DNA of 64,000 nucleotides from Limonium bicolor (GCA_023374045.1 CM041783.1:123939503-124003502), one strand, 5' to 3'. Counted from the stretch's first letter, positions 37,897-50,663 are shown. Made by a program: numbers and translations. Notes: generated by a model not told the origin, from the sequence alone.

Positions 37897-40800
37897 ATCT
37901 ACCCCCCTTAAAAGAACTTCGTCCTCGAAGTTCACACTTCCCACGCATCATTTGGATTAGAAAACAGAGATTGCTTGCAAATAAAACTTCCATAACCAAA
38001 CATACTTTACATCACACCCTCGGACTTAACAGTCCGGATAACATATACACATCCATACATAACATAACATACTCACATGATAACCTCGGACTCAACGGTC
38101 CTGGTATCTTAATCAACATTTGTACTTACATAACAACCCTTAGACTCTCAGGTCTGGGTAACATAACACATTTAGACACATAGGTCTAGGTAACATAACA
38201 ACATTTAGACACATAGGTCTAGGTAACATAACAACTTTCGGAACCCCAACCACATTAGGACTCAAGGTCAAAATAGTATTTATTTCACATACCACACAAC
38301 ATGTCATAGCATGTATAACAATCAAAAAATATCTTTTATATACACAGTGATCCTGCAGAACCCGGTCGCGACGGACACCTTCTGTCCCCGTTCCTTTGGG
38401 AGATCAAACATTCACTTAAAATTTTCTTTTAAAACATGTGTACTTCTCATGCATACGTCCTCGGCTCGTGAGCAAGTACTACAAAAATATTCTTTGTTAA
38501 GGTTAAGTAAAAGTACTTTCATAATGTAAGGTATCTATCGACGTTTTATAAATACCAATTCAAAATCCTTTTGAAAACACATACAACTCCTAGTCCAACT
38601 TATGTTCTTTATTTCTTTTCCTTAACGTGGTTAATTATGACCTTTTAGGGGAGCTTCAAGAATCACCCAACCGTAATGTGATCAGCATCAGAGTTGAACT
38701 ATCCTTCCACCCCAATTTGTGTTCGGCTTCCCTTGATCGCATGCAAATCAAGTTCCACCTCCCACTTCATTTTCGAGCATCAGGTAAATCACTCATTTCC
38801 AATTTTTTATCTTTTAGTCTTTCAAGTCATAATCATTACATCTCCAAAGGATAGAACTCCGTCTATCAGTTATCTCCATTCACTTTAATCCTGTTACCTA
38901 GGGAATCTTATTCTAACTAGGTTTTATGTCAGTTTCATACCCTTTCACGAATCACTATATTACATATATACATATATTTTTATCAAAATACTACACATGG
39001 TTTTACATTTATATACTGTTGGGGCTTTAGTTCCCCGGGAGTTTCTCTACTCCCTTACACTTATACTCTCACCCATAACTGTTAACAAAATAAACACACT
39101 TATCACAATGGTATTCGCATCTTTGTGCGCAATTACCATAATTAAACCATGAATGAATGCGTATGTTTATGTAACGCACGCATCAATCATCCAAACAAAT
39201 TATTTTGTGCGATGCACGACATAGTTCACGTACACTTGTACGGTAAAACACACTAAGCGGTTTTACGCTCTACCCCCCTTAAAAGGGATTACACCCACGT
39301 AATCAACCACTAAATATTGGTTTAAAAAAGTTCTACCATCGTGAAGTGTTTCAACTTCCACGCGGTCTGTTATACAATGTGTTCTGGTTAGAGGATCTTA
39401 ACCATATTGGCGGTTTAGTCCCTAAACCAAGAATTCTCATTGGAGTATGCTTTAACTCTTATCTGGTTTCGATTCTGGCCTGTGAGGCTTCTAGGCATTA
39501 ATAATTAGCCATTCACTCATGTTCACTATGCACATTCAACACTTGAGTTACTGGCTCACTAGTTTCTGCTAACTGTAGAGGTTAGTTTGCCCCACTCGTT
39601 ATTCTTACTGTAATATACATCTCCGATTATCACCTTTATAATGGAATAACGGTTTCTCAACCGATGCGTGGTATCTCTTACCGTGAGCGAATTCGGTGAG
39701 TTACAAACGTTCTATCCACTCCCATAATAACTTACTGTGCATACTGCCATGTATTTCATAATGACATACTTGATTTCTTCCTACTTACTGTCGGTTGAGA
39801 TTGAGCTACCACCTAATGTGTGGTGCTCTCTCAATTATTTTCCACACTTGAGGTATATTACATACTGACTTTTGGTATCCCGTGTTATTGTAGTCACTTA
39901 TTGCCAGTCATGCTTCCACATTTGGTTCTGTACCAGTATCATTTCATTGGTACGACCTCGCATTTCCTATGCCTCGGTCTTATAGTGTTATAAGTCTTTT
40001 GTTGTTTTACCACAATTAACATCTTCCCAACTTCCTAACTATCTCACTCGATCATTACCGCGCAAGCGCAATACCAAAACACTCAGTCATACAGAGTGCA
40101 GAGGCGTAAACTCTTGGCAGTAAATCTTTTATGCGATTGCAATAGGAATTTACACTATGTTTCACTGAGATTCTTATCTCATAGTACTAGCTACCGGCTT
40201 ACTGCCCGGTTCGTTTGGTATCACTTACTTTTTTATCTTCAATGGGTTTAACTCGTAACTTGTCTTATCTGCCATATCATTATTCAACAACACTTATACA
40301 ACGGTCGCTTGCTGCACACCGTGCTCTTACTCATTGTATAACATCAACTTATATGGTATTCACTGTCATTTTAGCTTCCACACATATACTTACATCACTC
40401 GTATTATGGTTCGCCACTCATTTGGCTGATTGTTGAATATTCTAGTCTTTGTGTCTTAATGCTCCTGAGCATTTTCCATTACACATTTAGCGTCACACAT
40501 CTATGGTGGTTGCTATTAGACTTATTACTCTTCCAGTCTCCACAAGTGGTATAAACACTACTTTTCGTATCATTCCCATTCAAATCCTCCTCCGGTAATA
40601 ACCATATTGGTCCACCCTTAACATATTCCCTGAACTTAGTTCACCTAACTACCGGTGTTGCGGTCTCACAATATTAAGAGGTATCCCCACTCTCTTAGCG
40701 TTGGTTCGTTATCCGCTTTACTTACTTATATAACATAAACTTTTACAATCGATTAAATTTACATAACATATGTTGTTTGTGGCTTATAAGCCTTATTGCC

Positions 40801-42787
40801 TTGAGCTCCGCTCATTGTAGGCTGTCCACACACATGTATTTCTCTGTACAACATTACATGGTTAAAGGTTGTATTGGGCTCCATGACAGGGTCGTTGCAT
40901 CACGTTTCCTTTCATGGGATGCCCCTTAGGATTGTCAGTCCGTCTCCAGACAACTTATGTCTAAACTGGGTGTTAGTTTCAACCCTTGTGTTTCAGTCAC
41001 GTTATTTCGTTCAACTATCGTTGATGCGAACACCCTTCAAGGATTGCTCCTGGGTGTTGCTAAGTTATGCCATTACATCTGGTTCACACTTATTGGTATA
41101 TTCAGTTAGCCACGCCATTTTACGTTCTTAACTAGCTTATTATCTTCTTCTGTGAAGATCAACATTTCCTGGTAGTGTAGGTACTCATTCTGGGAGTTTC
41201 ATCCCGTTCATTGCACATTAATGTGTCCACATTAGGCATCTGCTTGCCATGCACAGGCTGGGTCACCATTCCAGCTACCATGTTTACCCCTCGGGATTCT
41301 TAAGACATATGTGATGTCTTTACATTACAGTTAGTGCACTTCGCACTTCCTGACTCTTAAACATTTCCTTAAAATGAGTTTACTAATTCCTTTTAGTCTC
41401 ATTAACTTATCTAGGTCCTCTTACTTTAACCATTCATGGTAATCAGTTGCTCTTGCTTGACTTTTACTGCTGACCGTAGTATGGAGTCGACTACTTCCCG
41501 TGTTCCAGACTCTACTCATATACATAGGTGGGGTACCCTATTGATACATTGCTACTTACCCGACTAACCCATAAGTAGGTCTATCAGACCCACAAGCTCC
41601 AATCGGAGTGCGGTCGTCCCACATTTCAGTTGGTACACTTGTAGTGTCCGTCACACGCCTAGGTGAAGTATTCTGTTGTCAACTCCCTTATATTGTCCTG
41701 TGACAATATGCATTCCGTGCTTCCCGAACTTAATCAAGGAAAAGTTTATCCACTGTTGTATTTAGTATGCAGGTTAGGAAGAAGTATCAGTTCGAAAGAA
41801 ATTTTTGGTTTTGAAAAGAATGGAGTTAAAAATAGATCTGTGTTTGAAAGGAAAATTCTCGTGGTATTACCATGTCTTCTTGCTTTAACCGAGTTCAGCT
41901 TCTTGCTGACTGGTATATCCCAATTACAGAGGTTAGGCTGTTAAGCCCTTCCACAACTGTGACGATCTCACTTAACATTGTGGTACTTTACTAAGTACTC
42001 CGTAGTTGTTAATAATTCTCCCGAACAGCCCTGCTCTTAGCAGCACTTGCCATGGCAAGTGCGCCATGCTAACTGGCTATCAGTTAACACACACACCGGT
42101 TGCGGTATTGTTCTTTCCCGCACTATCATCAGTGGCCTTATTGGCCCTTACTTGACCTTACGGTCTTGACAATAAATCCTCTGGGTGACTTCTCACTGAC
42201 TTCATATATTAATCATTAAATAGGGTGTTTCCCATCATTGGAGACCCCTTTTTACTTAGTATTGTATCCTCTTCGTAGCCCGTTCCACGCATTTGTCGTG
42301 GTTACTGAGACTTGTCTCTTGTTTGGGTACTAAGTTGTAGTTCCTTAGTTGGTTGGTATACCGTTAGTGTATTATTTAACATTTGTAGTCCTGTAGACAC
42401 TCGTCTCGGGTTTCATTACTTCACTTCTTTCCAATTGCACGGTTGGTGCGCTGCACGCTGGTTGTTCTCGACTGCTCGGCATGTCGACCCAGGTTGCCAG
42501 AAATTCCATTCCTCTACGCATAGGATTCCTCATTCTTCGCTATCAAGTTTGGTTAATATTGTTCAGATGGAAACCGTCTCCGGGATTCTCGCTTTTTGGA
42601 ATCCACCGCCTGACAGGTTCTCCGTACTTACAGAGGTACTCAATAACAGCCAGATCGGGTTTTCCCGAGTAAGAGAGGACTTTCATCTCCCTGGCGTTGT
42701 TTCCCAAGTTATAAAACAGGGGTTGTGGAGGGTGGGATGGATATTGTAGGTTTCCAGTACACACTGGAAATTCCTAACTAGCGTATT
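37897..42787 (-). mobile_element. Element G internal domain, main part (no coding seen)
   Basis: Begins with the polypurine tract (37897-37913 region) and the paired GAACTTCG/CGAAGTTC hairpin (37914-37933). The small-hairpin array (38017-38270) and a long stretch colinear with element A follow. No reading frame is shared with A. The longest frame near 42312-42749 is interrupted in A. It ends at the ATT target of the CACTA transposon (42785-42787). Confidence 0.8.
38017..38270. repeat. PPT-proximal small-hairpin array in G
   Basis: Units such as CGGACTTAACAGTCCG, TAGACTCTCAGGTCTG and TAGACACATAGGTCTAG, spaced by GTAACATAAC. Same order as in element A. Confidence 0.7.
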
Positions 42788-42814
42788 CACTAGTAGAAAA
42801 AGAGTCATTTTCGA

Positions 42815-43085
42815 CGGTTCTTTTGGGCCTTTTTCGGCGGTTTTAAACCGCCGAATATTACACCGCCGAAAAAGGCCTTTCCAAAGTTTCGGCGGTTATA
42901 AAACCGCCGAAAATAATAACCTTTTTCGGCGGTTCCAAACGACAAAAACACCAAAAATAACGGCTGTTGCAGCTCAAAGTGAGGTAAAAACAAGCATTTT
43001 TCGGCGGTTCCTAGTAAGAACCGCCGAAAATTGCCCATTTTTTACTTATTTTCGGCGGTTCTTACTAGGAACCGCCGAAAATGTC
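42815..43085. repeat. Left subterminal CGGCGGTT palindromes of the CACTA element
   Basis: Several TTTTCGGCGGTT / AACCGCCGAAAA pairs. The largest is around 42997-43082, where two hairpins built on GGTTCCTAGTAAGAACC lie back to back. Confidence 0.85.
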
Positions 43086-43254
43086 TTTATTTTTTTTGGT
43101 TTTTTTCGTTTTAGTTTACAATCCCACATGTGTCAACAAACGTATAAAATATACAGATACAACATCCAGATATATCCAAACATCTCTCTACATCGTATTG
43201 TAGAGGATGTCAATCACTCTTTGTAAGAGAATTGTCAAAAAATCAAAATAATGA

Positions 43255-43350
43255 TGAAATGGTCACAAATGACCAACAACACATTTCAAATGGTCACAAA
43301 TGACCATATACAAACCATTTCAAATGGTCACAAATGACCATATACATATA
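43255..43350. repeat. Short tandem repeat with GGTCACAAATGACC
   Basis: Three copies of TTTCAAATGGTCACAAATGACC or a close variant inside the CACTA element. Each contains a GGTC/GACC inverted repeat. Confidence 0.7.
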
Positions 43351-44384
43351 CAACTACCAAGATATTCATTGTACTCAAACCGGTCATCTTTCACAATCTA
43401 ACTAGCCATAAATTTCTAAACATTAACGTTCTAAATAACAATTCGATCGAAAAAACAAAGTGAAAATCAAACTAACCTATCTTCGGAAAAGGATATATAT
43501 CGATATGGTTCTCGCACGGCGAGTCTGTATAATATATATAATATGCTATCTATAATACTACTTGGTTGTGTTATATGATATATATATAATGTGCATACAA
43601 TCTAATATAGATATGGACTAGACTACGGGTTGGCGATATAAGTAATAACACATCTAGAAAGAGATACGACGGGGGAAGGAGAGATGAGATATAGAGAGAG
43701 AGAGATAAAGATGGATGAGTTAGATAGAGAGAGAGTTATAGTACATGTTTATATATGTACATCTACTCAACTAACTATCTACTACATATAAATAAACTAA
43801 CTACACAAACATTTTATAAAACACCTTGCTGCCATATACATTATTTTGTGGTTATTTTATCCTGTTATATATATATAATCCTGCAACTAACTATTTTATA
43901 TAAATCAACAAATTATACAAACAATTATGCATGATAAATTGAAATTGATTTAGGTTGAAAAAAAAAACTAACCGGTATTTGGATGGACGAGGATCAAACG
44001 GAAGCGGGTGGCGAGTGAAGACACGAGGAGCTAGCTAACGCGACTACTACTGCCAATCTTGTGTAGTATCTAAATGAAGAAAACACAGTACAATTGATAC
44101 GTCAATTCACCAAGGTCGTTTACTTCTCAAAAATTCACATAAACAATGGTAAGATAGCAAAAATAATCATTGAAATTGGTTAAATCATTTCATCGAACAC
44201 CTTGCGAGCGTATAGTTTATTTTCTAAAATTGCCCACATACTGTATTTCCAATCAAACAAATCAATCAATTACACTCCAGAATACATATATCAATCAACA
44301 ATTACATATAAACAACAAATTAGCACCCAATTCAACAAAATCTCAAAATTTTTGAATTGGACAACAACTAACCCCGTTCTCTGT

Positions 44385-44575
44385 TGGCGTTGGATTTGGG
44401 CAGCAGCAGACCGCGGGGGTAGTGGCGCGACTGCGGCGGCAGGAGGCGGCGGCGGTGACGGCGGCGTTAGGCGTGGCGGCGACGGAGAAGAAGAGAGGGC
44501 GATTTGAGGGGCGAACTGGAGTAGAGAGCGTCGAGGAAGAAGAGAGGCAGCAGAGATATGTCGAGTCGGGGCGCT
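44385..44575 (-). other. GC-rich block inside the CACTA element
   Basis: Rich in GGCGGC-type triplets, in an otherwise AT-rich element. It gives frames with Gly/Ala/Arg runs but no recognisable protein. En/Spm elements have a GC-rich first exon and control region near one end. This could be the equivalent, or a captured gene-leader fragment. Confidence 0.45.
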
Positions 44576-44595
44576 AGGGTATTAGAAATAAGACT

Positions 44596-44818
44596 CATTT
44601 TCGGCGGTTCCTATATACAACCGCCGAAAATAGCCAACTAAAAAGACGATTTTCGGCGGTTGTATATAGGAACCGCCGAAAATGGTCTTTTGAGTTGGCT
44701 ATTTTCGGCGGTTCCTATATACAACCGCCGAAAATAGCATGTCCCGACACACATTTTCGACGAAAATTTAAAAACCGCCGAAAATGGGGGGCCGAAAATG
44801 GCCATTTTTCTACTAGTG
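44596..44818. repeat. Right subterminal CGGCGGTT palindromes of the CACTA element
   Basis: Three copies of a CGGCGGTTCCTATATAC / ACAACCGCCG hairpin in alternating orientation, ending in the terminal inverted repeat. Confidence 0.85.
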
Positions 44819-44914
44819 ATTACTCACGCTATCACTCAACCCTTAACCCAAAGTATTAAACTCCTAACTCGGTACTTCCTAAGCTAGGTAATTCAGTCAT
44901 CAGAGCGATACTTC

Positions 44915-44926
44915 GCTATGATACCA
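44915..44926 (-). promoter_or_regulatory. Primer-binding site of element G (one mismatch)
   Basis: On the minus strand TGGTATCATAGC, one base off the usual TGGTATCAGAGC, five bases from the LTR. The mismatch also breaks the local hairpin that the element A PBS can form. Confidence 0.8.
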
Positions 44927-44931
44927 CTTTT

Positions 44932-47900
44932 TGTAACACCCCTACTACAATAAGACACTTAATAACCATTTGCAGCGGAAAACTTAACTCGTCACATTAC
45001 TTAACTCAATGGTGTTACACGCCGTTAACCACCCACATGGCTAACAAGGCTAATACATATACATCGTATCGGTCTGATGGACTAGATTCCCGAGCAACTA
45101 CACATTACTATCCCTTTCCATTAACAACAACCAACATACATAAACATTCCAACTGTACCGAGTATTTACCAACTGATGCCGATAACAATTTCGGTCTTAC
45201 TACACCTACGATACATAAACAATTTAAATGGCTACCCATGTACAAACGACTACCCCGTCCTACTCTCGAACGGCTTCCAGCTCCTTGTACCTGAAATAGG
45301 AAAGAGAAGAAAGGGTGGCCCCCAAGGGGCTCAGCACCTTTGCTCGTATGGTAATCCCGCAACCCGTATGCTACCGGGCCACGCACAACTATTTGTCGTC
45401 TTAGCATGCGGTTGATTACATTTGAATCATGCATGTACACCAATAACACAAAAACACATTACAACCCACAACCGAGGTCACAACAAATACAGACAACACA
45501 TCTACACCTAATAAATCACTCTTTGTGTCCTTTGACCCTAGAGTGTTTCTCCCTTAAAGGAGCTATTTCCTTAACAGACGACACTTACCCACTAGTCGGG
45601 TTTCCATAAACGTCTCTTTTACAAACTGGGATTCATATCCATGATCCACATATTTCACATTTAAACAACATATAACATCACATCGCAAATAACATTATTG
45701 AACACCAATAACACATAACATAACGGGTACGGATCTCTTTGGGAACCGCCCCAAGCATAGTTAGTTCACTAGGAGAGCCTAGAGGATGATGTCAAACTCT
45801 TGCTAAGCTCGTTTATATAACTCGTCACCGTCCTGTTAGACGAACGGATAACTTAACATAAAGATGGATCGGATATAGTGATCCGAACACAACATACATA
45901 ATCCCCAACAGACGTGAGTCAAGAGCCTTGGTTAAGCTCAAGGGTGATCGAAGACCAATGAAGGAAGACAACCAACAGAGAGGAAGCTGAAGAAACTGTA
46001 TACAACAACTCTCAAACAACGCGCGACCGGAACTACCGGATTCCTCACCCCCCCATTATATATAAATATTCAGAGATAAAGACTCCGCTGTGGAACCTAT
46101 CACATCAGTACACAAAGGAGGGTCGTACATTTACAGAAACATCACACAAAACATCACACAACAAACTCACACATAGCCGTGGTTAGAACGTTCCTTAGGT
46201 CGGAAACGTTATTACCGGATACCGTTCTCCTACGTTTACCTAATAATGGTTAACTAGCCTTTCATGCGCATTCGAGGTTACCAGTATCGGTATGCAAACA
46301 CACATCAACAATAATGACTGTAAGCTTGTTTCATGATTTATCTTATAACGTGGCAAACATACAGAAAAACACATTGGCATACAAGCCGGTGTAATCCGGT
46401 AGGACACAGGTTGCAAGAAAACCATACCTTGGCCCTTGCTGCATACGAGTCCTGCCAAACGTAATTCCTAAACATGATTAGTAATGTCAGTTAATTAACT
46501 TATTTAACTTTTGAATAACTAAGTGTTTTTACATGATTATATGTCAAGTTTCCTTACTTAATTCACACTTGATTATCCCTGTTATACCCACTAGGGCTTA
46601 CTACTTAAGTCACTCTTGTTTTTTTTTAACTTTTGGGTCCGACCGACCCACCGACCGACCCAACCAACTGGGTCGGACCCTTCCAGTAATTCTCGGATTT
46701 GAAAATTCCACTTCGTCCGACCCACGTCCGACCCATGTCCTCTGGTTGGACCATTCCAGCAATTTTTCCGTCTTTTAAACTCACCCGACAGACCCATGTC
46801 TGACCCAAGTCCCCAAGGTCGGACCGTTCCAGGACCACTTATGGGCGACTAACAGAGGCCGACCGATCCAACCTAGGGTCGGTCCCCTGGGTCTGTCCAC
46901 AACAGAACATGTCCAAAACTTGTCAAATCTTCTCCAAACTTTTCCTCAAACCTCCTAGTATGTCCTAACACCCTTAGGCACTTCAAACACACCTTTAGCC
47001 ATGCACTAAACCCCTTAAATCACACACCAAAACTATCTTGACCATTACACAAATTTCATACCAAAATTCCTAGCACTTGTAATGTTTTCTCCTTAGGATT
47101 TCTAAGTGGTAAGTCATGCCTATAACACCAACTAACCAATATGTTACCTTAGTTGTACTACCACTACTCCTTGAGTACTATGTTCCCCAAGGCAATGCCC
47201 ATGCATCTTTAGCAACTAGAACACTTTAATTCTTTTTCTTCACCATCTTAACACTTAACAATTCCTAGTACCTCCTAGGTCATAAATTCCCATTACAACA
47301 CATAAACTCCTTTGTTTATCAACTAAATTTTGCCATAGCTTCTCTTGTATATTCTCACACCCAAACCCTTAGGTTTTCACCTTTTCACGACCAAAAACAC
47401 TTAATCACTTAATACACATTCCTTACACACAAACATATTATTTTTCCTCCTTTACCCATCCAAGACATTCATCTTCACAAAGAATGTTCTTTACACACAA
47501 CTAATTCCTTAAACAACACTACATCACAATATAGTGCATAAACTCAAATTGCTTGGCACTTAGGCCCTTAAATAACATGGCTCTTAGGCCCTTAAATTGT
47601 ATAAACCTTAAACACTGAATTTCCACATTTAAATGCCTTCAACCTGCGAATACACTCAACATCACATATGCCCTTTAATAGTTTTCTTGAGAGCATTTTA
47701 CTAGGTCATTCACTAATGGCTCCTTCGGTATTTTATTAAGCAAATCAAGCTCACTTTTCCTAAGGCATTTAAACTACATTGAGATAGTTTGTTTACCTCT
47801 TTTCCTCTCATACATCTTTCTTGTTTCCTTGAACCGAAAATCAGCAAGGAGTTTGATCACTTATCAACTTTCTAGTCAATATACATGCAAGGGTAATGAG

Positions 47901-49249
47901 CATTATGTTTCATACTTAAACTCACATATAAACCCTAAATTTACATAAGTGTTTTAAACATTTAAAATAAAAGTTTACCATGGAATTTGAAAGAGAGCTT
48001 GAATATGTAACAAGAGATGACTCCTCCTATTCCATTGGAGATCATTTCAAGCTAAATGAAGAGCAAGAGAATGCACCATTAAGTGGTGAATTTTCGGCCA
48101 TGCATGGAAATGAAGGAAACATGGATTTTCTTTGATCTTTATTACCTTAGAGCAAAGGAGAACAACAATTTGCAAGAAGGTGAGCTTTTCCTCCTTCAAT
48201 GGAGATTCTCCATGGAATCAAACTTGAGCTCTTGAATATTTGAAAAGATAGAAGTGTAGAGCTTGGTCTAACTAAGACAAATATGGTCTTAGAATTTGAT
48301 TTGGAGCATGGAGTTGGATTTGGCAAGGAAATGAAGATGGAGAAGAGAGGTTACTATAGCAAATCATTTTTGAAGAAGAGAGGAGAGGATGAAGACGGTG
48401 GGAACAAGGAGAAAAGAAGAGAATGAGGTGAGAGGTCTACCTTTGACGATATTTATGTTAAAAGCAAAAGTAACCTTTACTTACTTTTCTTTCTTTCTTT
48501 TAATTTACTAGCACATGGTGGTGAGTCACCACATAGGAAACCGTCCCCCTCCTTCAATTAATAGACCTAAGGCCTTGTTTGACCATCAAAACAAGTTATG
48601 TTGACTTATATTGTAAACTAGCTTATTTTTGTTACTATTCACAAACTAAGGCACATATTTGTGAAATTTTTGATTTCCCATTGATTTAGACTTCCTAATG
48701 TGATACTAAGTAGTACACATGTTAATTAAAGAGTAATGATGGACATTTAGCCACTCAAAACCCATTTACAAGACAATTTTTCAAAAATGTGCTTTAAGAC
48801 TCCTTAAAGCACATTTTGTGTTTTAACTTGTTTTCAAGCTTGGTTTTCTTTGGTAATTGGTTTAATATGTTCATTAACACATAATTAAGGTATAGGTATT
48901 ACCTTTAGGTCTTATAAAAACTTATCCCAAGCTTAGAGCACATTTTTGCCCATATTGACTTTAAGGTATTTTTTTGTGTTTTGTTTGGTTTAATTGTCTA
49001 CCATGGTTTCCTAAGAACTTAATTAGCCTTATTAAATCATAATTGAATATTATTAAGTCTTGGTAGGCTCTCTGGGTCCTAACCAAGCTCACTCCAAGCT
49101 TAGAGCATGGTTTTGTTCAAACTGTATTTGTTGTACTTTATTGTTTTTACTATGGTTTAAATTGTACACTGATGGTTCTAAGGCACTTTTTAGCCTTTAA
49201 ATATCATAGTTTAGTATTTAGACAATATATCAAGGTTTGGGGTATTACA
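44932..49249 (-). mobile_element. Element G right LTR (4318 bp, sense 5' LTR)
   Basis: Starts TGTAACACCCC and ends GGGGTATTACA, one base different from the other LTR. It is followed by the right GTTTG duplication (49250-49254). It carries the hairpin array 46635-46898 and the U3 hairpin 48784-48817. Confidence 0.9.
46635..46898. repeat. Hairpin array in G right LTR
   Basis: Same as 35293-35545, with an extra CCGACCGACCCA duplication at its start and several stem changes. Confidence 0.8.
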
Positions 49250-49628
49250 GTTTGAGTTTCTAATTCACAAATGTTTTTTTGTAATTCAATTTTAAACATG
49301 CTTAAACGTTATCTAAAATTGATGAAAATTTATATGGACGATGCTTAAGTGTTATATTTTGGTTCAATATCAAATTTGAAGTCTTTTAAGCTCATATGTG
49401 ACATGTGGGACCTAATGAACATGTGACAAGTTCATTGGGTCCCACATGTCACATATGAGCTTAAAAATATTCAAATTTGATAATGAACCAAAATATAACA
49501 CTTTACATCGTCCATGTAAATTTTCATCAATTTTGGACAACATTTAAGCATGTTTAAAGTTGAATTACGAAAAAAACAGTGCAATTTTGTGATTTAGAAA
49601 CTCAAATAGTGGTATTTTGTGAATTTTC
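49250..49628. mobile_element. Foldback MITE, main part
   Basis: After the GTTTG duplication, a long inverted repeat folds back on itself. The outer arm from GAGTTTCTAA pairs with TTAGAAACTC near 49603, and the inner arms 49386-49420 and 49430-49464 pair around a nine-base loop. With 33533-33560 the original element was about 400 bp with GGAAAATTCACA ends. The ends resemble MULE-derived foldback MITEs. No convincing 9-bp target duplication is visible. No coding capacity. Confidence 0.75.
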
Positions 49629-50183
49629 CAATATATATATATATATAGAATCTGAGTAAAACTGGACAGAACTGAAATTGGTCAAACTAGAAATGGGCCA
49701 GAATTGGAAACTGGTAAAATTGGACTTGAATTGGGCTGTAAATTAAGAGGGTTGTAAAGTTACTTTAATTGGGAATGAGTTCTAGCTGGTGAATCAAAAT
49801 GGATTTCTAGTAAATGGACCAGATGTTTTTATAAAGGGCTTAAGCCTAGGTTAGAAGAGAATCGAAAAACCAATACTATCAATATTGAAGTGGGCCAAGT
49901 CTAGATGGGTTAAATGAAGTTAATATATCAATGGGCTGAAATGATTAAGAAACATGTTCTATAAAAATTTGCATTAATTTGTAAAGGTATTAAGTTAGTA
50001 ATGATAATAGTTATTTTATAATTCATTTGGAATATATGAATATATTATAATGTATCATAAACTATATACCAAGGGTGAAAATGCTATAAATTAACATTTG
50101 TAATTATGTGGCTTGGACCCATATTTAATAACCTTAGATATAAGATATAAGTGTTATTATGTGAGAATATTACTAATTAAAAG
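49629..50183. other. AT-rich flank, no gene seen
   Basis: Starts with an AT microsatellite (49629-49647). No open frame or repeat terminus is recognisable up to the LTR H start. Confidence 0.6.
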
Positions 50184-50663
50184 TGTAACACCCCTTTCCA
50201 TAAACATGTAATAATCTCTCACGTAGCAATAAATAAAACGTCTTACAGCGGAAGATAAATAACAACATTAATACTCACTCGGGTGTCACCTGCAGTTACT
50301 CGTCCATGCGAGCAACGAAGCATAACTATATCCAACAACCAAAATAAACAAACTGCTAACCGCTGTGATAACGAGATAACTCCTATACATCATACTAAGT
50401 CCATAAACCATAAACGTCGACAAGTGAGCGTCTACCCAATCCCGAATATACATAACCGTACCATAATACAATCCACAGTCTAACATTGTTATACAAATAA
50501 AATCCATGTGTGGTAATTAAAGTAATCCCTAACTACCCTAATCCCGCACTACGGCTTCGACAATGATCAACAACTTGCACAATGAGTGTAGTCTCAGCGA
50601 TAAATGCTGAGTATGCCGGGCCTGGACCCTATTGGTCACTTAGTCATTTTAACCATCTTATTA
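50184..50663 (-). mobile_element. LTR H, first 480 bp only
   Basis: Starts TGTAACACCCC and carries the CTCAGCGATAAATGCTGAG hairpin typical of this LTR region. It is cut off by the start of LTR I at 50664. The remainder is not found on the far side of element I. Confidence 0.75.

Larger units (their letters stand above)
42788..44818. mobile_element. Non-autonomous CACTA (En/Spm-type) transposon, 2031 bp
   Basis: The ends CACTAGTAGAAAAA and TTTTTCTACTAGTG form the terminal inverted repeat, and ATT is duplicated on both sides (42785-42787, 44819-44821). The empty site can be read in element A near 19785. Both subterminal regions are packed with TTTTCGGCGGTT in direct and inverted orientation, as expected for transposase-binding repeats of this superfamily. 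No transposase frame is present, so it would need to be mobilised in trans. A GC-rich stretch lies at 44385-44575. Confidence 0.9.
33561..49249 (-). mobile_element. Non-autonomous LTR element G (15.7 kb with nested CACTA)
   Basis: Minus-strand element with LTRs 33561-37896 and 44932-49249, flanked by GTTTG. The internal domain (37897-44931) is about 5.0 kb without the CACTA insertion. It has a polypurine tract and a PBS but no readable gag or pol, so it is LARD-like. Its internal domain is colinear with that of element A. The last part of its LTR is closely similar to that of the coding element I. The two LTRs differ by several indels, including 40 bp near 34730 and a small duplication in the hairpin array, so this insertion is older than J. 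Confidence 0.9.

Noticed and set aside
42312..42749. 145-codon plus-strand frame in the G internal domain
   Set aside because: It is antisense to the element, is interrupted in the homologous part of A (around 19347-19783) and has no recognisable motif.
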